This document shows positions 26,382 to 41,199 of a stretch of DNA of 64,000 nt, piece after piece. Numbering within the stretch: position 1 is the stretch's first letter; each line of letters starts with the position of its first letter. The notes below the pieces were generated by a model. That model did no database searches. It saw only the letters and a list, made by a program, of their open reading frames with translations, and was not told where the DNA came from. This DNA comes from Mansonella perstans (taxonomy: Eukaryota; Nematoda; Chromadorea; Rhabditida; Onchocercidae): contig JBAMDO010000057.1 of assembly GCA_037074765.1 (NCBI GenBank), positions 482,339-546,338 of the forward strand, in the 5' to 3' direction. A program made the translations under genes and the position numbers.

Positions 26382-29300
26382 CTTATAGAAAGATTCTAAG
26401 CCAATAGTTATTGCCACTTCAAATATCTGTTATGTAAATTATAGTTCAGCACTAACCAGTCGGTGTACCGACTTGGCACCACCTTTTTTCCATACTGCTC
26501 TCCTGTCGTTTGCGTAGAAAATTATAGGAAAAGGATGTAAAGAAGATGTGGAGCGGGGATTGAAAAGACTGTCAAAAAGGATAAAAGAGGTTAAGGAAGG
26601 AAAGGATTTGAAATGCAAGGCCACCTCTCTTTGCCATCTGTGCATTCAATATTTCGAGAGTCTATAAATTATAGGAAATGAGAAAAGTGCGGTGGAGCCC
26701 GCCAAACTATTCAGTTGTCATTTTGAAAATTGAAAATCGAGAATGACCTTGTTCGCCTTTTTGTTTCGCTCCACCACAAAAGTATTCTCGCTTTCTGCCT
26801 CCAGGCAAAAGTTATCATTTCGAGTTTTCGTCACGTTCGGAAATTTCCTGCATCTCTTTGAAGGCCAAGAAATTCATTTAACTTGATTGAAGTGTAGAAT
26901 GATTGAAAGCCCACTGGTAATTCGAGTTGGAATCATTGAAAAACTATGCCAGAAAAACAGTGCTTTCAAGAAATGATAAAATTCATTCAAAATGGATTGC
27001 AAAAAAAAGTGTCAAAAATGATGACACCAAAGTAATGTACCCAATTTTCTAGTAAAAAAAAAAATTGAATTTTGTTGGTTCAAAAACATTCATCTGAAAT
27101 GAATTTGAAGGAAAATAGTAAAGTCTAAAAATTTTTATTACCGAAATCTTTTGAGCAATTAAAAAAAATGAAGTAAGCGGAAAAAAGCTGGATATGTGTA
27201 GTTTTAAATAAATATTCTGTAATTCAACAAATGAAACTTCTCAACTCTCTATTAATTGCTTAACATTTACAATAATATTCGCTAAAATTTGTCATTCTTC
27301 ATTTACTCATTTCTACTTTTTGTTTTTCACAAAAGACTTGGTCTCTCTATTTCTTTTTGCTAATTTCAAATGATAATAACTGTCCAATCAAATGTCCATT
27401 CTCTTTCAATGTCCATTCTTGACATATAATAGCTCTTTGTCTTCTTTGTTTATGCTCAATTTTATTATTCTCTTAGTCGACTCGAAAATCCGCGAAATCT
27501 TTGAGGTTATTTCCTTTCTATTTCTTTTTATTGTATTTTCATTGTTACTGTTATTATTCCTGATTGGAATTACAGAAAGTTTATCAGTGAAAGAGTGGAG
27601 AACATAAAATTCTGGGACATTGTACTAGAAGAATAAGGCCTATTAAATAGAGAATATGAAAAATAGAATGAAGCGGTAATTTTCTAATGTAGTAAAGTTT
27701 GAAGCCATTATTTCGTTACTTTTAAACTACGAAAGTTGTTGTCAATCGCATCAATCATTCATTGCAAACTTCACTGAAGCGGGTTGATGATGTGCGTTAG
27801 GAAAGACATAATAAATCTATGCTTTTTTGTTCATCCATTTAAGATGAATTGGTACCGAAAGAACAATACAATCGAATTGAACCACCGCTTTGAATTTCTT
27901 CCCGCAATATTTATTACTTTTTAGCAGTGTACTAATTTCATCATTTTCAGTCACAAGTTGGTTTCTCTTGATAACCTTTTCACGATAAGACTAATCACGG
28001 GGATCTTTTCGGTGATTCAGTGATGCATATCTCATGAAAACTGCACTACTGCTTCTCAAACTAAGCTATACATTTTCAATTCCAACATTAAACAGTTTCG
28101 GCTTAAGCATTCGAGATTGATCATAGGAAGGTTTACTGATATCAATGTAGGAAGGAGTGAATTTTCTTTTTGTTTTTGCTTTAACATAATTCTGCATATG
28201 TACTTCTGGGCTGAACAACGTATAACAAAGTGAAAAGAAGACGAGTGATTTAGAAGTAACGAAAGAAAAACGGATAAGGATGGAAAAATTAAAATAACTG
28301 AAAGACAATCGATGCTTTCCCCAGTAGAAAAAATAGAATAAAAACAAGTTTACGTCCTTCTGTAAATACTACACGAAAAGGTCAGGTGTCGTATTTTGGA
28401 AATGATTATAATTGGATGATCTGTCAAACATGACGGCATTACAGCTTATTACAGCAACTTATTGCATCGACTTTTTTTTGCTGTGGCGTATCAATCATTA
28501 ATGCGCTCTTTTGCTCAATCGTAAATTCCTGATCATCCTGTTGAATTTTCTTCTCCATTCCTCTCTGTTCTCTTTGAAATAAACAATGCTCAAATAATTC
28601 TTTATGGATAAAATGTGAAAATTTTTTTCATTGCCTAAGATTTGCACAAATGATCAAAAAGAAGGTCTGAAAATGATACTAAATCTATAAATTACAATTA
28701 AACTTATCTTCTCAATCACTAAACTCAGTGAGTACTATATGTTTGCTTGTTTGTTTACTAAGATCGCATTAACTGATAATTAAAAATTAGCACTTAGTTC
28801 TAAGATGATAGTAAGTTTACGTAATTATTTAAAGCACAATGATCTACTTTCAGGTTTCTTTCTACTTTCTCATGATAAATATATCTGGCAGGTACACAAC
28901 ACAAACAACTGGTCTAATTTCTATCTATTTGTTTAATGTTTACCTCATAATGACTGATCTATCTAGTCATAAATCATTTTGTTTTATGGCTTTATCGTAC
29001 AAAATCCCACACCTATTTAACAAGCATTTTCAATTATTTGCTCGTGAAAAATATTTCAGATCTCATAGCATGCCTGAATTTGCACATTGTTTGTTATCTC
29101 AAAGCACATCTTGTCTTTCTGTAGTGTAAAGTTGCAGTAATGTACTGTGTAAAGCTCGATTAACAATGTGAGGCAGTTGGTGAGCTATAGATCATCACAC
29201 TCTCTATTTAAAATAAATCTCTACACTCTTTAAAAAAAACTATACTATAGCGCCTTCTAGTCGCTATCATTTTCAACGGCGCCTTGTTTTGCCTTTAGGG

Positions 29301-32300
29301 TCATTGATCCGATAATGGATATTTTACGGTAAGGCGCCAACAAACTTATCAAAATTTACACAAAAAAATTTGTTTAAATACTTTTTGGGTAAAAATTTTT
29401 AGTTTTAGCTTTCAATTTGCTCTAATAGTATTTTTATTTTCGAAATATTAAGAAAGAACACAGCAAAAAATGATTGATGACTATATATACGATTAAACTA
29501 TCAACTATTAATGTACTGAATCAGATTTGCTAGGATTCAACAAAATTGACGGTTTAAGCAAGAAGCGCAATTTAACTAAATAGTTTAACACTCAAAATAA
29601 GTTTATTTTTAAAGCCAATTTTCATTGTAAGAAAAGTCATACTAACTTCAGTCAGCTAGCTTCCTTTCGAAAAACCAATCAACAACTATTCAACAGTTGG
29701 AGAATTTGGCATATCTTTTTGATTTTTCAGAACTAAACTTTTACATTATCATCACGTTTGCAAAATGAATCACGTAAATAATGCTAGAAAATTGGAAGAG
29801 AGAAAGTTAAATACTACTGTACCATACTCTTAAGATATTAAAAGATGATTGGAACAAACACGTTTTGGTTTACAAAAACGGGTACAATCATCATTCGTAT
29901 CCCATATCAACTCTTGAAATCTTTGCCAAAGCAGCCAGTTTCGGGAAAAGTTGAAAAGAAAAACGATAGAAGATGGTAGGAGTCAGGTAAACCTATATGA
30001 ATGAATGAGCATACGGTCGGCCACAATAAACAGATTCGTATCATTGCATATCTGATTAAAATTCTTGTTTTTCAATTTTTTAAAACATATCGTTGACATG
30101 CTCGAACAGCAATTTGCCAAGGTCAGGACACTATCCATTTTCTCCTACATTGTTAGTTTTCTCTTTCTTTAAGACATTTAGACAAAATCAATTTGACCCT
30201 TCATTTTTGTAACAGACATTTGAATAAAATATCTTTTTCTTTGTCATTTTGAAAATCAATTTTTTTTAACTTTCTAGAAGAAAAATTTTCTGTACGAAAG
30301 AAAAAATTGTTTGATATATTCGGTAGGAGAAAGTTCAAATTTATAATTCCAATCTTCATATTTCATGTTTTACAAAATCTTTAAGGATGAAATTTGAAAT
30401 TCCAAGGGCTAGTGAATGAAGACAAAGCATGATACATTATTCTCATGAAATGGTTCAAAACTTTCATAATTATATCATTTCAAAGACGGTGAATTAATTA
30501 CGACTGTCTACGTCTTTGCAGAAATGATACTTCCTTCATTCCGTGACTTTTGAAATCTAATTATCTTTCTGATTCATCTTGTATTCGTACTAACAAATTG
30601 ATAAAAAATGCTCGAGATACTTACAATATTCTTTGAAATGGAAGGGATGATTCAATGGCTGAAAATTTGGCTTTTGAAAAACGATATTTGCCTGCTAAGT
30701 AAATAAATTTCTCATCTATCGTGATGATATTGATGGTTGGTTGTTGGTTTGGTAGACAGAAGGGCGCATCTATGTGTTCCTGCTTCTTCTCACTAAATGT
30801 AAACAATGTTCGAAGTCAAACTCGTTAAATAAAACAGCATTCATTTTTCCTTGGGTGCTAATGATGGTTTCACCCAACGAAATGAAGGCTATTCAAATGA
30901 TTGATTTACGGTAAAGAGATCTATTATAGGTTTCGAATAATGTCCATCAACAACCATTTTGAAAAATTGCCAATGCAAAACAAACAAATGCAGATCCGAA
31001 TGATCAGACAACAGAAGGATCGTTATAGATTAGAAAGCAAGAAAGTTGTTTAAATATGCTGATAATTTTTATCAATAATTGATAACTGCTAGTTTGCATA
31101 CTCTGAAATGATTAAGGCTATCACAATGTCTTGAAATGAACTTACATTGCTAAAGTATTTCACTGAAAATAGTTTGCAAACATTCCAAAACTGAGAATTT
31201 CAGGTCCGTTCAATGGCATGCAAAAAATGCGATAATGAATAAATGAAATTAGTAAAAATAAGTATATCAAGAAGGTAAGCTAAACGAACGATAGCAGTAT
31301 AGAATGATTTTTACTTTCGATGATATAGCGAATGAATGGGAACATTAAGGGTCGAATGATTTAATTTCCATAAAATTAATTTCAAAGCTGTGATGAAAAT
31401 CACTGACAGTTTTAGGTCAGAAAAATTTGATTGTCCGCTATTTATTATGCGATCGCTAGGGCTCACTGTCGACTATCATCCAGCTGCATCGCCAATTTGT
31501 CTACTAACCAATAGCACTGAACAAACATTAAAATGCCTGTGAAATTTAAAGAAATTTCATTTAAATGATCAAAAAATAGGCGATTTGAAAAGAATGAGAC
31601 ACGGTAATCGCTTTGAAGTTCGCTGTGCATTATTCTTTCCACGTTTTACGTTCCCGTTCCCACCTACAATCACAGCTGTTTGTCATGTAAACGAAATAAA
31701 CTTTCCCGCTTCAATTGTCATCAGCATTTGCTTATCTCAACAATTTTTTTTTTCCTCTAATATACACCTCTAACGTAGTAATTTTCAGAAGTGAAATGAA
31801 ATAATGATGATTATAGATTTTGGAATGAGTCAGAATGAAATAGAATAAAATAGGTGGGTAGCAGCACAGAATGATCGTAGTATATTTCCTTCATTTTCTT
31901 TCACAATAATATTTGACACAAAAAATTTAATTAAACAAGCTATGAAATGCAACATGATTTCGATTATGAACCCATAATGGGACCTTTTTATCACAGTAGC
32001 TTACTAAACATTCAATATCGTGCGGTAAATTGACTAATCTTGTCTTTTTCAAATCCATCACTGCAATCTAATACAGTTAACTGATGTACAATGCAAATTT
32101 CTTAATTATCTGATGTTAATGAAACTTAGAAGATTCCCAAGTGAAAACTTGTATATTAGTGCGTTGATATGATCGCTGAAGATAAAGGAAGAAAGCCGTT
32201 ATTAAAAAAATATCAATTAACAATGACAAGAGTAACATTTCTTCCTTTTCGAAATGAACAGTTTTTCAGCACACATCTTCCTGCATAAATTAACAAAATA

Positions 32301-34734
32301 AATTAAGTTTTTGGTTCAATCAAAAGTTCAAAATGGGAATTTTAACCGTAGTATTGATGAAAAAAAGAAATATGAAATTCAAATTGAAGGTTACTTGGAC
32401 GATTGTTGTTGACAATTTAACGTTGCGATTTGAGACACAGATAGGACAACCTATTGCAATGGCAACCACCCCAATACATCCTTATATCACAATTTTATCT
32501 TCATGCATTTATTTTAATTAATATTTTAAACTTCAAACAATTAACAATAACTTGCAAATGCAAAAAATTCGATTTGTAACTAGCCAGACAAACAACTGGA
32601 ATTACTTCCCTGCATGTATTTCTTGATACTATTTCCATGGAATTGACCGAAATAAAAGGAATGTTTGAGGATATAAATGACTAGTGGAAGTCAAGAGTTT
32701 TTACCGATTTCTTTTTCCTCAATTTAACTTTAGTTGTTGTTGTGATAGTTAGACACGGCTAAAATTACTAATATTTCTGTGCAATAATGTTGTAGTATGT
32801 CAATAGGGTAAAATTCAAGGTTTTATATTTTTTGAAGGTTCATTTACGATAAATTTCTCGACGATTGATGTGCAAGAGTGAAGATTGTAAAGCATCGATT
32901 ATGCTCAAGGACGATCTGATGGATTGGCGACATCGCAATCGCGGGATAGTAATGGAGACATGGTTACATGCTGCCAAAAAGTTATCAAACTGTTGAATCT
33001 GTACGATGAAAATGAAAGCGGCCTTCCACTTAACTAAAAAATGCATTTTTCTTTCAAAGGGAGATGAAATATGCGCTTACATGAATAGAATGACCAGTGG
33101 TAAAGTTGAGGTGATTGACTGCAAAGGACTTGCTTGGGCAGTTTTTTCAAACTTAATTATTTGTTATTCTCTGTTCGGCATCCTTTATTGTATGAATGCT
33201 AAGGCATACCTTTGCAATATTCACTCATTCGGGGAGTAAAATGATTTTGCAATAAAAAATATCCGAAACAAAAGATTGGTTCTGCAAATCGATAATAAAT
33301 GTGCTAATTGCGGCAATAACTTAGAGTAAGCTTACCTATCTGTGCACACAAAACCGACTATATTCAGAAAGAATTCGCTTACAAATTATTATCTGTTATT
33401 TCTGGAATACTTTTTCGGAATACTTTCAAATACTGGTTGGTGGTCTCCCTGTCGTAGAAATCAAAAGCGGCACCGTAATTTGAACAAATGAAAGACTGGT
33501 TGTAGCGCAATATCTGAAGAGGATCGACGATGAATGGATGAAACTAAAATGTGCGGTATGAAAGGTTATTAGGGAAGAGGAGGCCCTTTGTACCGTAATA
33601 TACCGCTATCACGGAGTTCCATCAGTGATGAACCATTCTTTCGCGCATGAATTCCTACTTTTTTTTGAAATTGAAAATGCTTCGGTTTTTACTTGCAATA
33701 ACCTTGAAATTAAAATTATCACTCAATTCTCGTCATCTTTCTTAAACTTTCCCTCTGATCAGTTTTTCATAAATTGATATCAGAAATTTCGTCAAGAGAG
33801 TCGCTGAATGATTTTCATTCAAATGGACAAATTATCAAATCATTATCTGATAAAAATATGGAAGTAATTAGTGAACACTTTGATAAAATTCATATTTTTC
33901 TAAATTGGCGCTTTACGAATTTTCGCTAGCAAGACAATAGCGATTATTGAAAGCTAGACCATATTTTATATTTTAACAAATTATCTCTTGTAGCATTGAA
34001 CGAGTTCTTTTTAAAAAACTTAGCGAAATTCAAAACAAATTATAAAGCATTTGAAAACATTTGAAAAAAAAGCAAAAGTAAAGAGCTTTGCGTTTAAATC
34101 CTGTTTTAAAAATTCCATGGCAAGATTTAACAGCCATTGTAACTAATGCTCTTTTATTTTTTTCTCATTCCAAAATACTGAAGTATATTTCGGCCCTTGA
34201 AGTATATTTCCCTCCTTTAAAATAGACATAAATGTGATGAATTTAATTATCTAATGCAGTCCAAGTGATAGTTTCGGTTTTGGTTAATTATTGAATCGGA
34301 CAACTGAAAGTGACAGAAATATCAGCAAACACTTTTGCAAGGTTTTCATTTATTGGAATGATGTGAAGAATATAAGTGTCGCAAAAAGAGAACAGGAAAT
34401 ACAAAACTTTTTGCTTGGTATGTCATCCAACAATATATTCCAAGTTTGAAAGTAAAAAGAAGGGTATAAAATAATGCTGTGCTATTGTCTCGTAAACAGC
34501 AAGCATTCAAGGTTACAAGAAACTTCAAATGGGATGCTGCAGTTAGAACGCCGCAGAATTGAAAATTAACGATTAAGCGACTAATTAATATTTATTGTAC
34601 CGAGAAATCACAAAGCGAACATGGATGAAGATAGGGTACTGAAATAGATTCAAATTATTCACTAACTAATTATGCAATACAGAGATTAATGAGCTACACA
34701 GATCAATTAACTATATTTATAAGCGATCATATCG

Positions 34735-34781
34735 GAAAGTTGTGGAAAAGAAAATATTGGAAGGTTGTGGAAAAGAAAAGT
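34735..34781. repeat. Short tandem duplication, 2 x about 23 bp
   Basis: GGAA(A/G)GTTGTGGAAAAGAAAA occurs twice in a row with small differences. Confidence 0.75.
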
Positions 34782-35773
34782 TCAAACATAAAATATTTTG
34801 AAATTTCTAATTGTTGTTTGAAAAAATCGATAAGAAGTTGATTATTTTTTCCTTTTCACGCTATCATTAGTCCATGTTCCAGTACATTGCCACTAAATGG
34901 AACTGAACTTGAATTATCACTATTTCGAATATATTTTAGGCCTGAAAAGAAAGTTAATTTTATCAATTCGATCGATTCAGAGTTTAATGATTTTTTCTGC
35001 TTAAAGAAAAGAAATATGACTTATTTCCATAGCAACTATATTTTAATCCATTCATTTGAATCATTCACAGCGCTTTTACCCATATGCCTACGTTTGATAG
35101 ACGAAAGGTAAATATTTCTAATTCTACACTTGGCGTAATGAATGATGACTTCATTTCGAACTTCTTAATATCTTGATTCTTTTTATAGTGCTAGTAATGT
35201 TGTTCCTACAAAATCCTTGAATTGCTAAAATCCTCCTTTGATAATTATCCAAAATGATTGTTGTCCCCCCAATGAAATGGAAACATTTCATTCTGATAAC
35301 TTATTATTTTGTCGTTCAGCGTAATGAGCAGTAAGCAAATGTCATTGTATTTACGATTTGCACTGTTTAATCTTTTATAACCTCTTTTATTGGCTAGAAA
35401 ATGCATTTCCAGCTAGCTGAAAACATTTTTAGCACCATTTCCATGGATACCTTCATTGCTGCAAAATTAGTCATTTGCAGTTTTCTTTTTCTCCTGCAGA
35501 ACATCTGCTTTATAATAATCCTTCATTTATAAAAGTATCCATGAAAATGATAATAATATTCCATGTTTAATTATTAAATTATTAAATAAACTGGCTTAAT
35601 GACTATTAATATTTGAAATGTCTCTTTTGTTTGTATCTGTCGAAGTGTAATTTATTACGAGTTTTCCGGATAGGACAACACAATTTAAAAGGGTTACAAT
35701 CAACTGCGTCCAACAATAAATATGTCTTTTTACCAAAGAAAATATCATTTTGTAGTTAATTATTTTGATTAGC

Positions 35774-35894
<121 letters not shown>

Positions 35895-36291
35895 GCAAGT
35901 AGTGCTGCAATCAAGTTATAGCAAGATATCAATATAATTAATCTTAATGTTTACTTTAAAGTTTTTAATACTGATTATGATCAATTAGAAAAGCACAGAT
36001 ATATGGCATCCCAAATTTTGAAACTTAGGAGTCAAGTTTATGCGAATCACAGAAATTGGTGAAAATAAAAAGATAAACCATTCACCATCGATGAAGCATC
36101 GAACTACTTTTTGGATGTTGTTTCATCGTCTCGCATTTTACTTATTCAATCATAAATTTAAAACTTCCAGTTGTTAGATAATGTAATCCTAGCAAAATAT
36201 ACATGTGTATCTAGTCAAATATAACATTTCACAGTAATTTTCAATGATTGTTTTGTCTTTTATCGATCACTTTGAACTTATCATCAATTTC

Positions 36292-36293
36292 AG
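36292..36293 (+). promoter_or_regulatory. Candidate trans-splice acceptor of the WDR31-like gene
   Basis: ATCAATTTCAG/GATATG at 36283-36299 is a strong nematode 3' splice site 81 bp before the chosen start codon, with no upstream exon seen. Spliced-leader addition there is inferred. An intron between it and the start is also possible. Confidence 0.35.
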
Positions 36294-36373
36294 GATATGA
36301 ATGGAATAATAATCGATCACTGCATAATTCATTGGTAATCTTTATTAGCTGTTGTACACTTTGCTATTTCAAA

Positions 36374-39300
36374 ATGGGCAATGGCTACACTCATTTGCCT
36401 ACTCAGGATCCGTCCGAATTACTTCTACCTTCAGCAAAAAAAGGAGCGAACATCTCAAAACTGCAGAGGTGGCCATACGATTCTTATCATTCATCACACA
36501 TTACCTACTAATATGTTCAAATTTGCTAGAAAATTTTAGAAAGTTCCTTCAGTTTATTTTGTTTCATCAAATCCATCATTAGACTTGGCACTAGATAATT
36601 CAGTATAGAATTTACTAATTATTCCAGAAAACTTAATTGCGATTAATTGCCTTATTATATACAGTAATGCGGTATCGTGATAGATTTATATTTGCAAAAA
36701 CTTCAAAAAGTTTCAAATGACATTTGTTAATTCGATCAGCGTTTCAAGCAATCTGTATTTAAATTTTTAAATTCGCTGCATTGCTTTTACTGCTTAATTA
36801 ACATTTCTTGCTCATCATAGGATTAAAGCGTTGTGAAATAATTTGGTCTTTCAATGATCCAATATTTATAAATTGTAAAACAAAATATGCTAATTTAAAT
36901 ATAGGATTACAAAGTTAAAGAAAATCATTTAGATGCAAAAGCATATCACAGCTCAAGGAAATGCGCCCAAACATATGCGCTCCTGTCCACAGTGATGCTA
37001 TTGGGGCATTGGCACCAGTGAGGTCTGGCATAGTACTTAGTGGGGGCCGTGACAAGGTTAGTTCTTTTAATGGTTTTTCACTTTTCTGATACATTGATAG
37101 AATCTATTCCAGAAAAGATTTTTTTAAGTAAGGATTGAGCAATATGTTGCAGCTGATAGCGCTAAACAATACAGATACAGGAAAATGTTTGCTGCGGTGG
37201 TACGGTCACGAGAAAGAAGTTACTAAGGTAAACATATATGCGCATGCTATTGATCGAGACTTTACGTCCTGAGTAACTTTACATCAGAACTTCACAAAAT
37301 GTTAAATCCAAGATCTAGAATTTTCCCCGTGAAATTATGTCGGGTTATTAAAAGTTATGAAAGCAGAGGTTTCGAAGGCGAAACAATCGGAGAGGCTGGA
37401 ATGATAGAGAAAGATTTCGGAAAACAGGAAGCCGATGACTATAATCTTATCCTCATTAGCATATGTTTTTTAAGCTTTTCCAGTATCTATTGCTACCTAA
37501 AGATATTTCGTGAATTTCAAAAAATGGATCAGATTTTTTACATACATTTCTTTTGCAGTAATAGAAAATAAGCCGGGAAAAGAAAAAAATATATGACTGT
37601 ATTTAAAAAAAATATACGTATAAAAAAATATGCATGTTTTTGCAAACAACCCATAAACAGAAATTTTTTGCGTTTTCTTGGACCTATGCTTACTTTCTAA
37701 TGATTGATCTCCTTCAGATAATGTGGCAATATTCATTACTTGTTGACATCAAAATTATGACTTTTTCTCCACGTGCCCACACATACGTGAATGTAATTGT
37801 ACATGTTGACGGATGTGTTTCTGTTAACTTTCGTACTTCACATCACAAGTACAAGAAGATTTGATTCATACTTGCGTAAGAGAATGAAATTCTAAGGCCA
37901 GTGGCTGTAGAAAAGCATTACGTACGAAAAAAAATTGCGAATAGTGCTTTCTGGTAGATCTTTTTGCCCAAATTTATTTCAACCAATTATTTATAGATTG
38001 CATATCGAAATACATTTTTAAAGCATTTTGTCCTCAGTGGATCAAGAGATTCCCAAATTAGGTTGTGGCAATTCAACAGTCCGAGAACTTTACGCATCTT
38101 TTCGGGACATGAGATGGGTATCGGTGGACTGGCCATACTTGACGGTGAGTAATGCATATCACTCAGCGATAAATTCCACTAGAGTGATTTCTGATTATCG
38201 ATAAAATATTTTTAAGGGAGTAAGACTGCACATTAAGTTTATGAAACCACAATGCCAAAATTGCAGAAACGAAGTTTGTCTCGGGAGCACGAGATGCTAC
38301 TTTGCGATTGTGGGATCTCGAAATGGGCACTTGCGTGCATGCTTTTGGACTTTCCAGGAATTTGGTAACCATTTGTCTTTCATTTTGTAATTAAAATGTT
38401 GAGATAAGCTATCACTTTGATCGTATTAGAATATAAACTTGATTTCATTAAAAAAGATACAAATAATATGAATTTTCATTTGAATTATTCTATGAAAAGA
38501 AGCGCATAAATTATAGGTAACCCATATATCACACTGTAGCACAAATAATCTACTTGCTCAATCTTCGGAAGACAAACAGTTGAAGTGAGTTCCTAAATTT
38601 CTAATTTCTAATTTTTCTACAACTTTCTTCTTTCCCTATCTCAACAATATTTATAGAAAACTGCTCAGCACTAATAAATAGAAACAAATTGATTGTACTG
38701 TTTAATGATAAAGAGAATTTAAATAAAAAATGTAAAAAGCCAAGTTCTAAACGAATCCAAGTCACTGAATGCTTGTAGAATCTGGGATGGTCGCAATCTG
38801 TGTCTTGTATCTCAATATCCAAAGAAAAATCATATGCTTACACATTGCGATTTTTTACCTGACGGTAATTACTGCATTACGTCAAGTAATGGTTTTAACG
38901 GTGATGGATGTGAAATTACGGTAAAACCTGTTGTATAATCATTAAAATTCAAAAAACATGATAATGTGATGTCCTTGTCCTAACTTACTCCATTTCTTTC
39001 ATGCACCAACACAATTGTCTAGGAATTCCAATTGTTTCCAATTAGATTAATATGAAACTGAGTGATCAGTTCAGTAAATGCAGCAATTTGTTTGCGGTTA
39101 TTTTAAGCTGTGGGATATTCGACAGCAGAAGATGGTCCTCGAATATCGCGGGCACGAGGAATCGGTGAGCTGTGCCATTTTTCTGCCGCAACAAGTAACT
39201 TCGAAACATATCTTACTGAGCGTTTCCGCTGATCACACCGCCAAATTATGGAATGTTGATGATGGAAGTAATTTTTTCTTCCGTGCAGTTTTAACTTGAA

Positions 39301-39790
39301 TTAAAAACTTGTTTAAAACATTCTATCCAAAGATCAGGTCATAGACTAAAATGAATCATTACGTGGCATATAGTTTTATTGAGGCTTGTTCATTAAATTT
39401 TTCAATTTAAGTTGGTTTTAAAAAATCTTTGTTTGATCATACCATATTATGATTTCAGGTTGCCTGTGGAGTGAACTCATACCAGCAGCATCTGATCTAT
39501 TAGCATGCGTGGGTTTCAGAGATGGAAAGTAAGACTAAAAATTTTTATTTTCTTGTTTTCCTAAACAACAATTGGAATGATATCATCTGTTCCTGCGACC
39601 TTCGAAATTAAATTACACTAAACTGAATTGAAATTAAATAAAATCGATCTAAATTTATAAACTTTACAGCATTATTGTCAGTGGATTGAATGCAACCTTT
39701 TGTCATTTGCGGATTCTCAGTCGCGCTGCTCGACCCTATCTTGAATGTATTTCTGTACAATCTCGCACTCGGTGTTCAGCAAGCTCCTAA
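36374..39790 (+). CDS. WD-repeat protein, WDR31 family
   Basis: Ten exons: 36374-36468, 36933-37056, 37153-37227, 37997-38144, 38267-38364, 38517-38584, 38779-38920, 39108-39267, 39459-39528, 39670-39790, with all phases matching. They encode 366 aa, almost the length of human WDR31. Blades are marked by LSGGRDK, LSGSRDSQIRLW, VSGARDATLRLWDL, QSSEDKQLKIWD, SSNGFNGDGCEITLWDIR and SVSADHTAKLWNV. The SSNGF(N/G)G(D/E)GCE phrase and SRN(L/V)VTH are close to what I recall of WDR31. The N-terminus MGNGYTHL fits an N-myristoylation signal (Gly2, Thr6). WD proteins act as scaffolds, and WDR31 has been linked to cilia and intraflagellar transport in C. elegans, where only sensory neurons are ciliated. 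The start codon was chosen for AAAATGG context and the myristoylation signal; the frame is open further upstream, so an earlier start is possible. The long intron 3 holds no gene I recognise. Confidence 0.88.
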
Positions 39791-41199
39791 TTTTCCATGT
39801 TTCCTGATAGCTCTTTATTTCCTATACTTCATGTTGTCACATTCCATTACTCATTAAGACATAAAATAACATTACAACCTAAGATCTTTATTTCTATGAT
39901 GTACAATTAATAACAAACAGTTTCAGCAAAACTGATTGTTATAAATCATCCTGTTATATTTACAAAAAAAAATGTGAGCTAAAATTGTCACAAATAATCG
40001 TTTGAAAAGCGACCGTGTTTTAAAAAATCTAGAAGAGAAGTTTACCTGCAATAAACCTTGAAAGACCATTATTCATAATGGTCATAAACAAGACTCATTG
40101 GCCAAATTATTATAACAAGTTTGCTATATAAATCAACTCACGACATTCTGACATTATCATTCCTATCACTGCTTCGTTTATAATATATTCTGCAGTTTTT
40201 TTCTAAATTTATTGTTTTCAAAAGTTGCTACCATCGTTTTCTACTTATTAATACAGCTTTATTTTCACTTATCGTCATTTAATTTGATAAAATGAACTGC
40301 ATTATATTATTATACCGAGTTATTATTTTATAATAGCAGTCGGGACATGAGTTCATATTTTGTACTAAATTTGATAACTCAAAAATCCAGAAACGGATTC
40401 CGCTTTAGACAACAATACCTTTCGCAACAGTTTCATCATCTCCCGAAAATAGGCAAATGGATCTTCGAAGAGAGCGATGTGACAATAATATATTGAAAAT
40501 TTGCAAATCTGATTGAAATTTAAATTAAAATTTAAGCTAAACGAATGACGGGATGAATATGAAATTTAAAATAAAATGCAATTCAAAAAGTTTAAGCAAA
40601 TGGAAATGACAAGTTGCACTTTTCACTGACTAATTTATTGCTTGTAATTAACTGTTCTTTAATCACATATATTCATGTGATTAATTTCTGTCATTACTGA
40701 AATTAAAATTACCAGAAAGAATGGTGAAATTTCATTAGGGCGATGAGGAGAATATACGTTAACAATAAAATAGTGTCATAAGGAAACACATAAACAATCA
40801 GTTCTTTACAACCGTTATTTATTTCGTCCAAGCTTATCCACTACCACAATCATGATTCCAGAATCATGCGCTAAGTTATTCTTTTGCTTATTATCTCTAC
40901 GCTTCTTCATTCAGTTTCCTAACTGAGTGAAGGACGACATTCATTATGAAACATATCAATCAAGTGGCAATCAACTGTTAGGGAGAGAACGACAAGGATT
41001 TGTTAGTTAAAACTGATCAAATTATTTCTTTACTGTATAATTTATTTTTATAACTGATAGACAATTTATTGTGTATTTTATACTTTTTTTTTCTTGTTGT
41101 TACAAACCAATAATATTCTGTGAGTACAATATTACAACTCAAACTGTATCGCCGACAAACGATATAACCGTAGCTGTGTAAGTAAATATGTTACTTACT

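Noticed and set aside
33006..33239. 77-codon plus-strand frame
   Set aside because: It has no recognisable domain, no consistent splice partners and an average composition for chance frames here.
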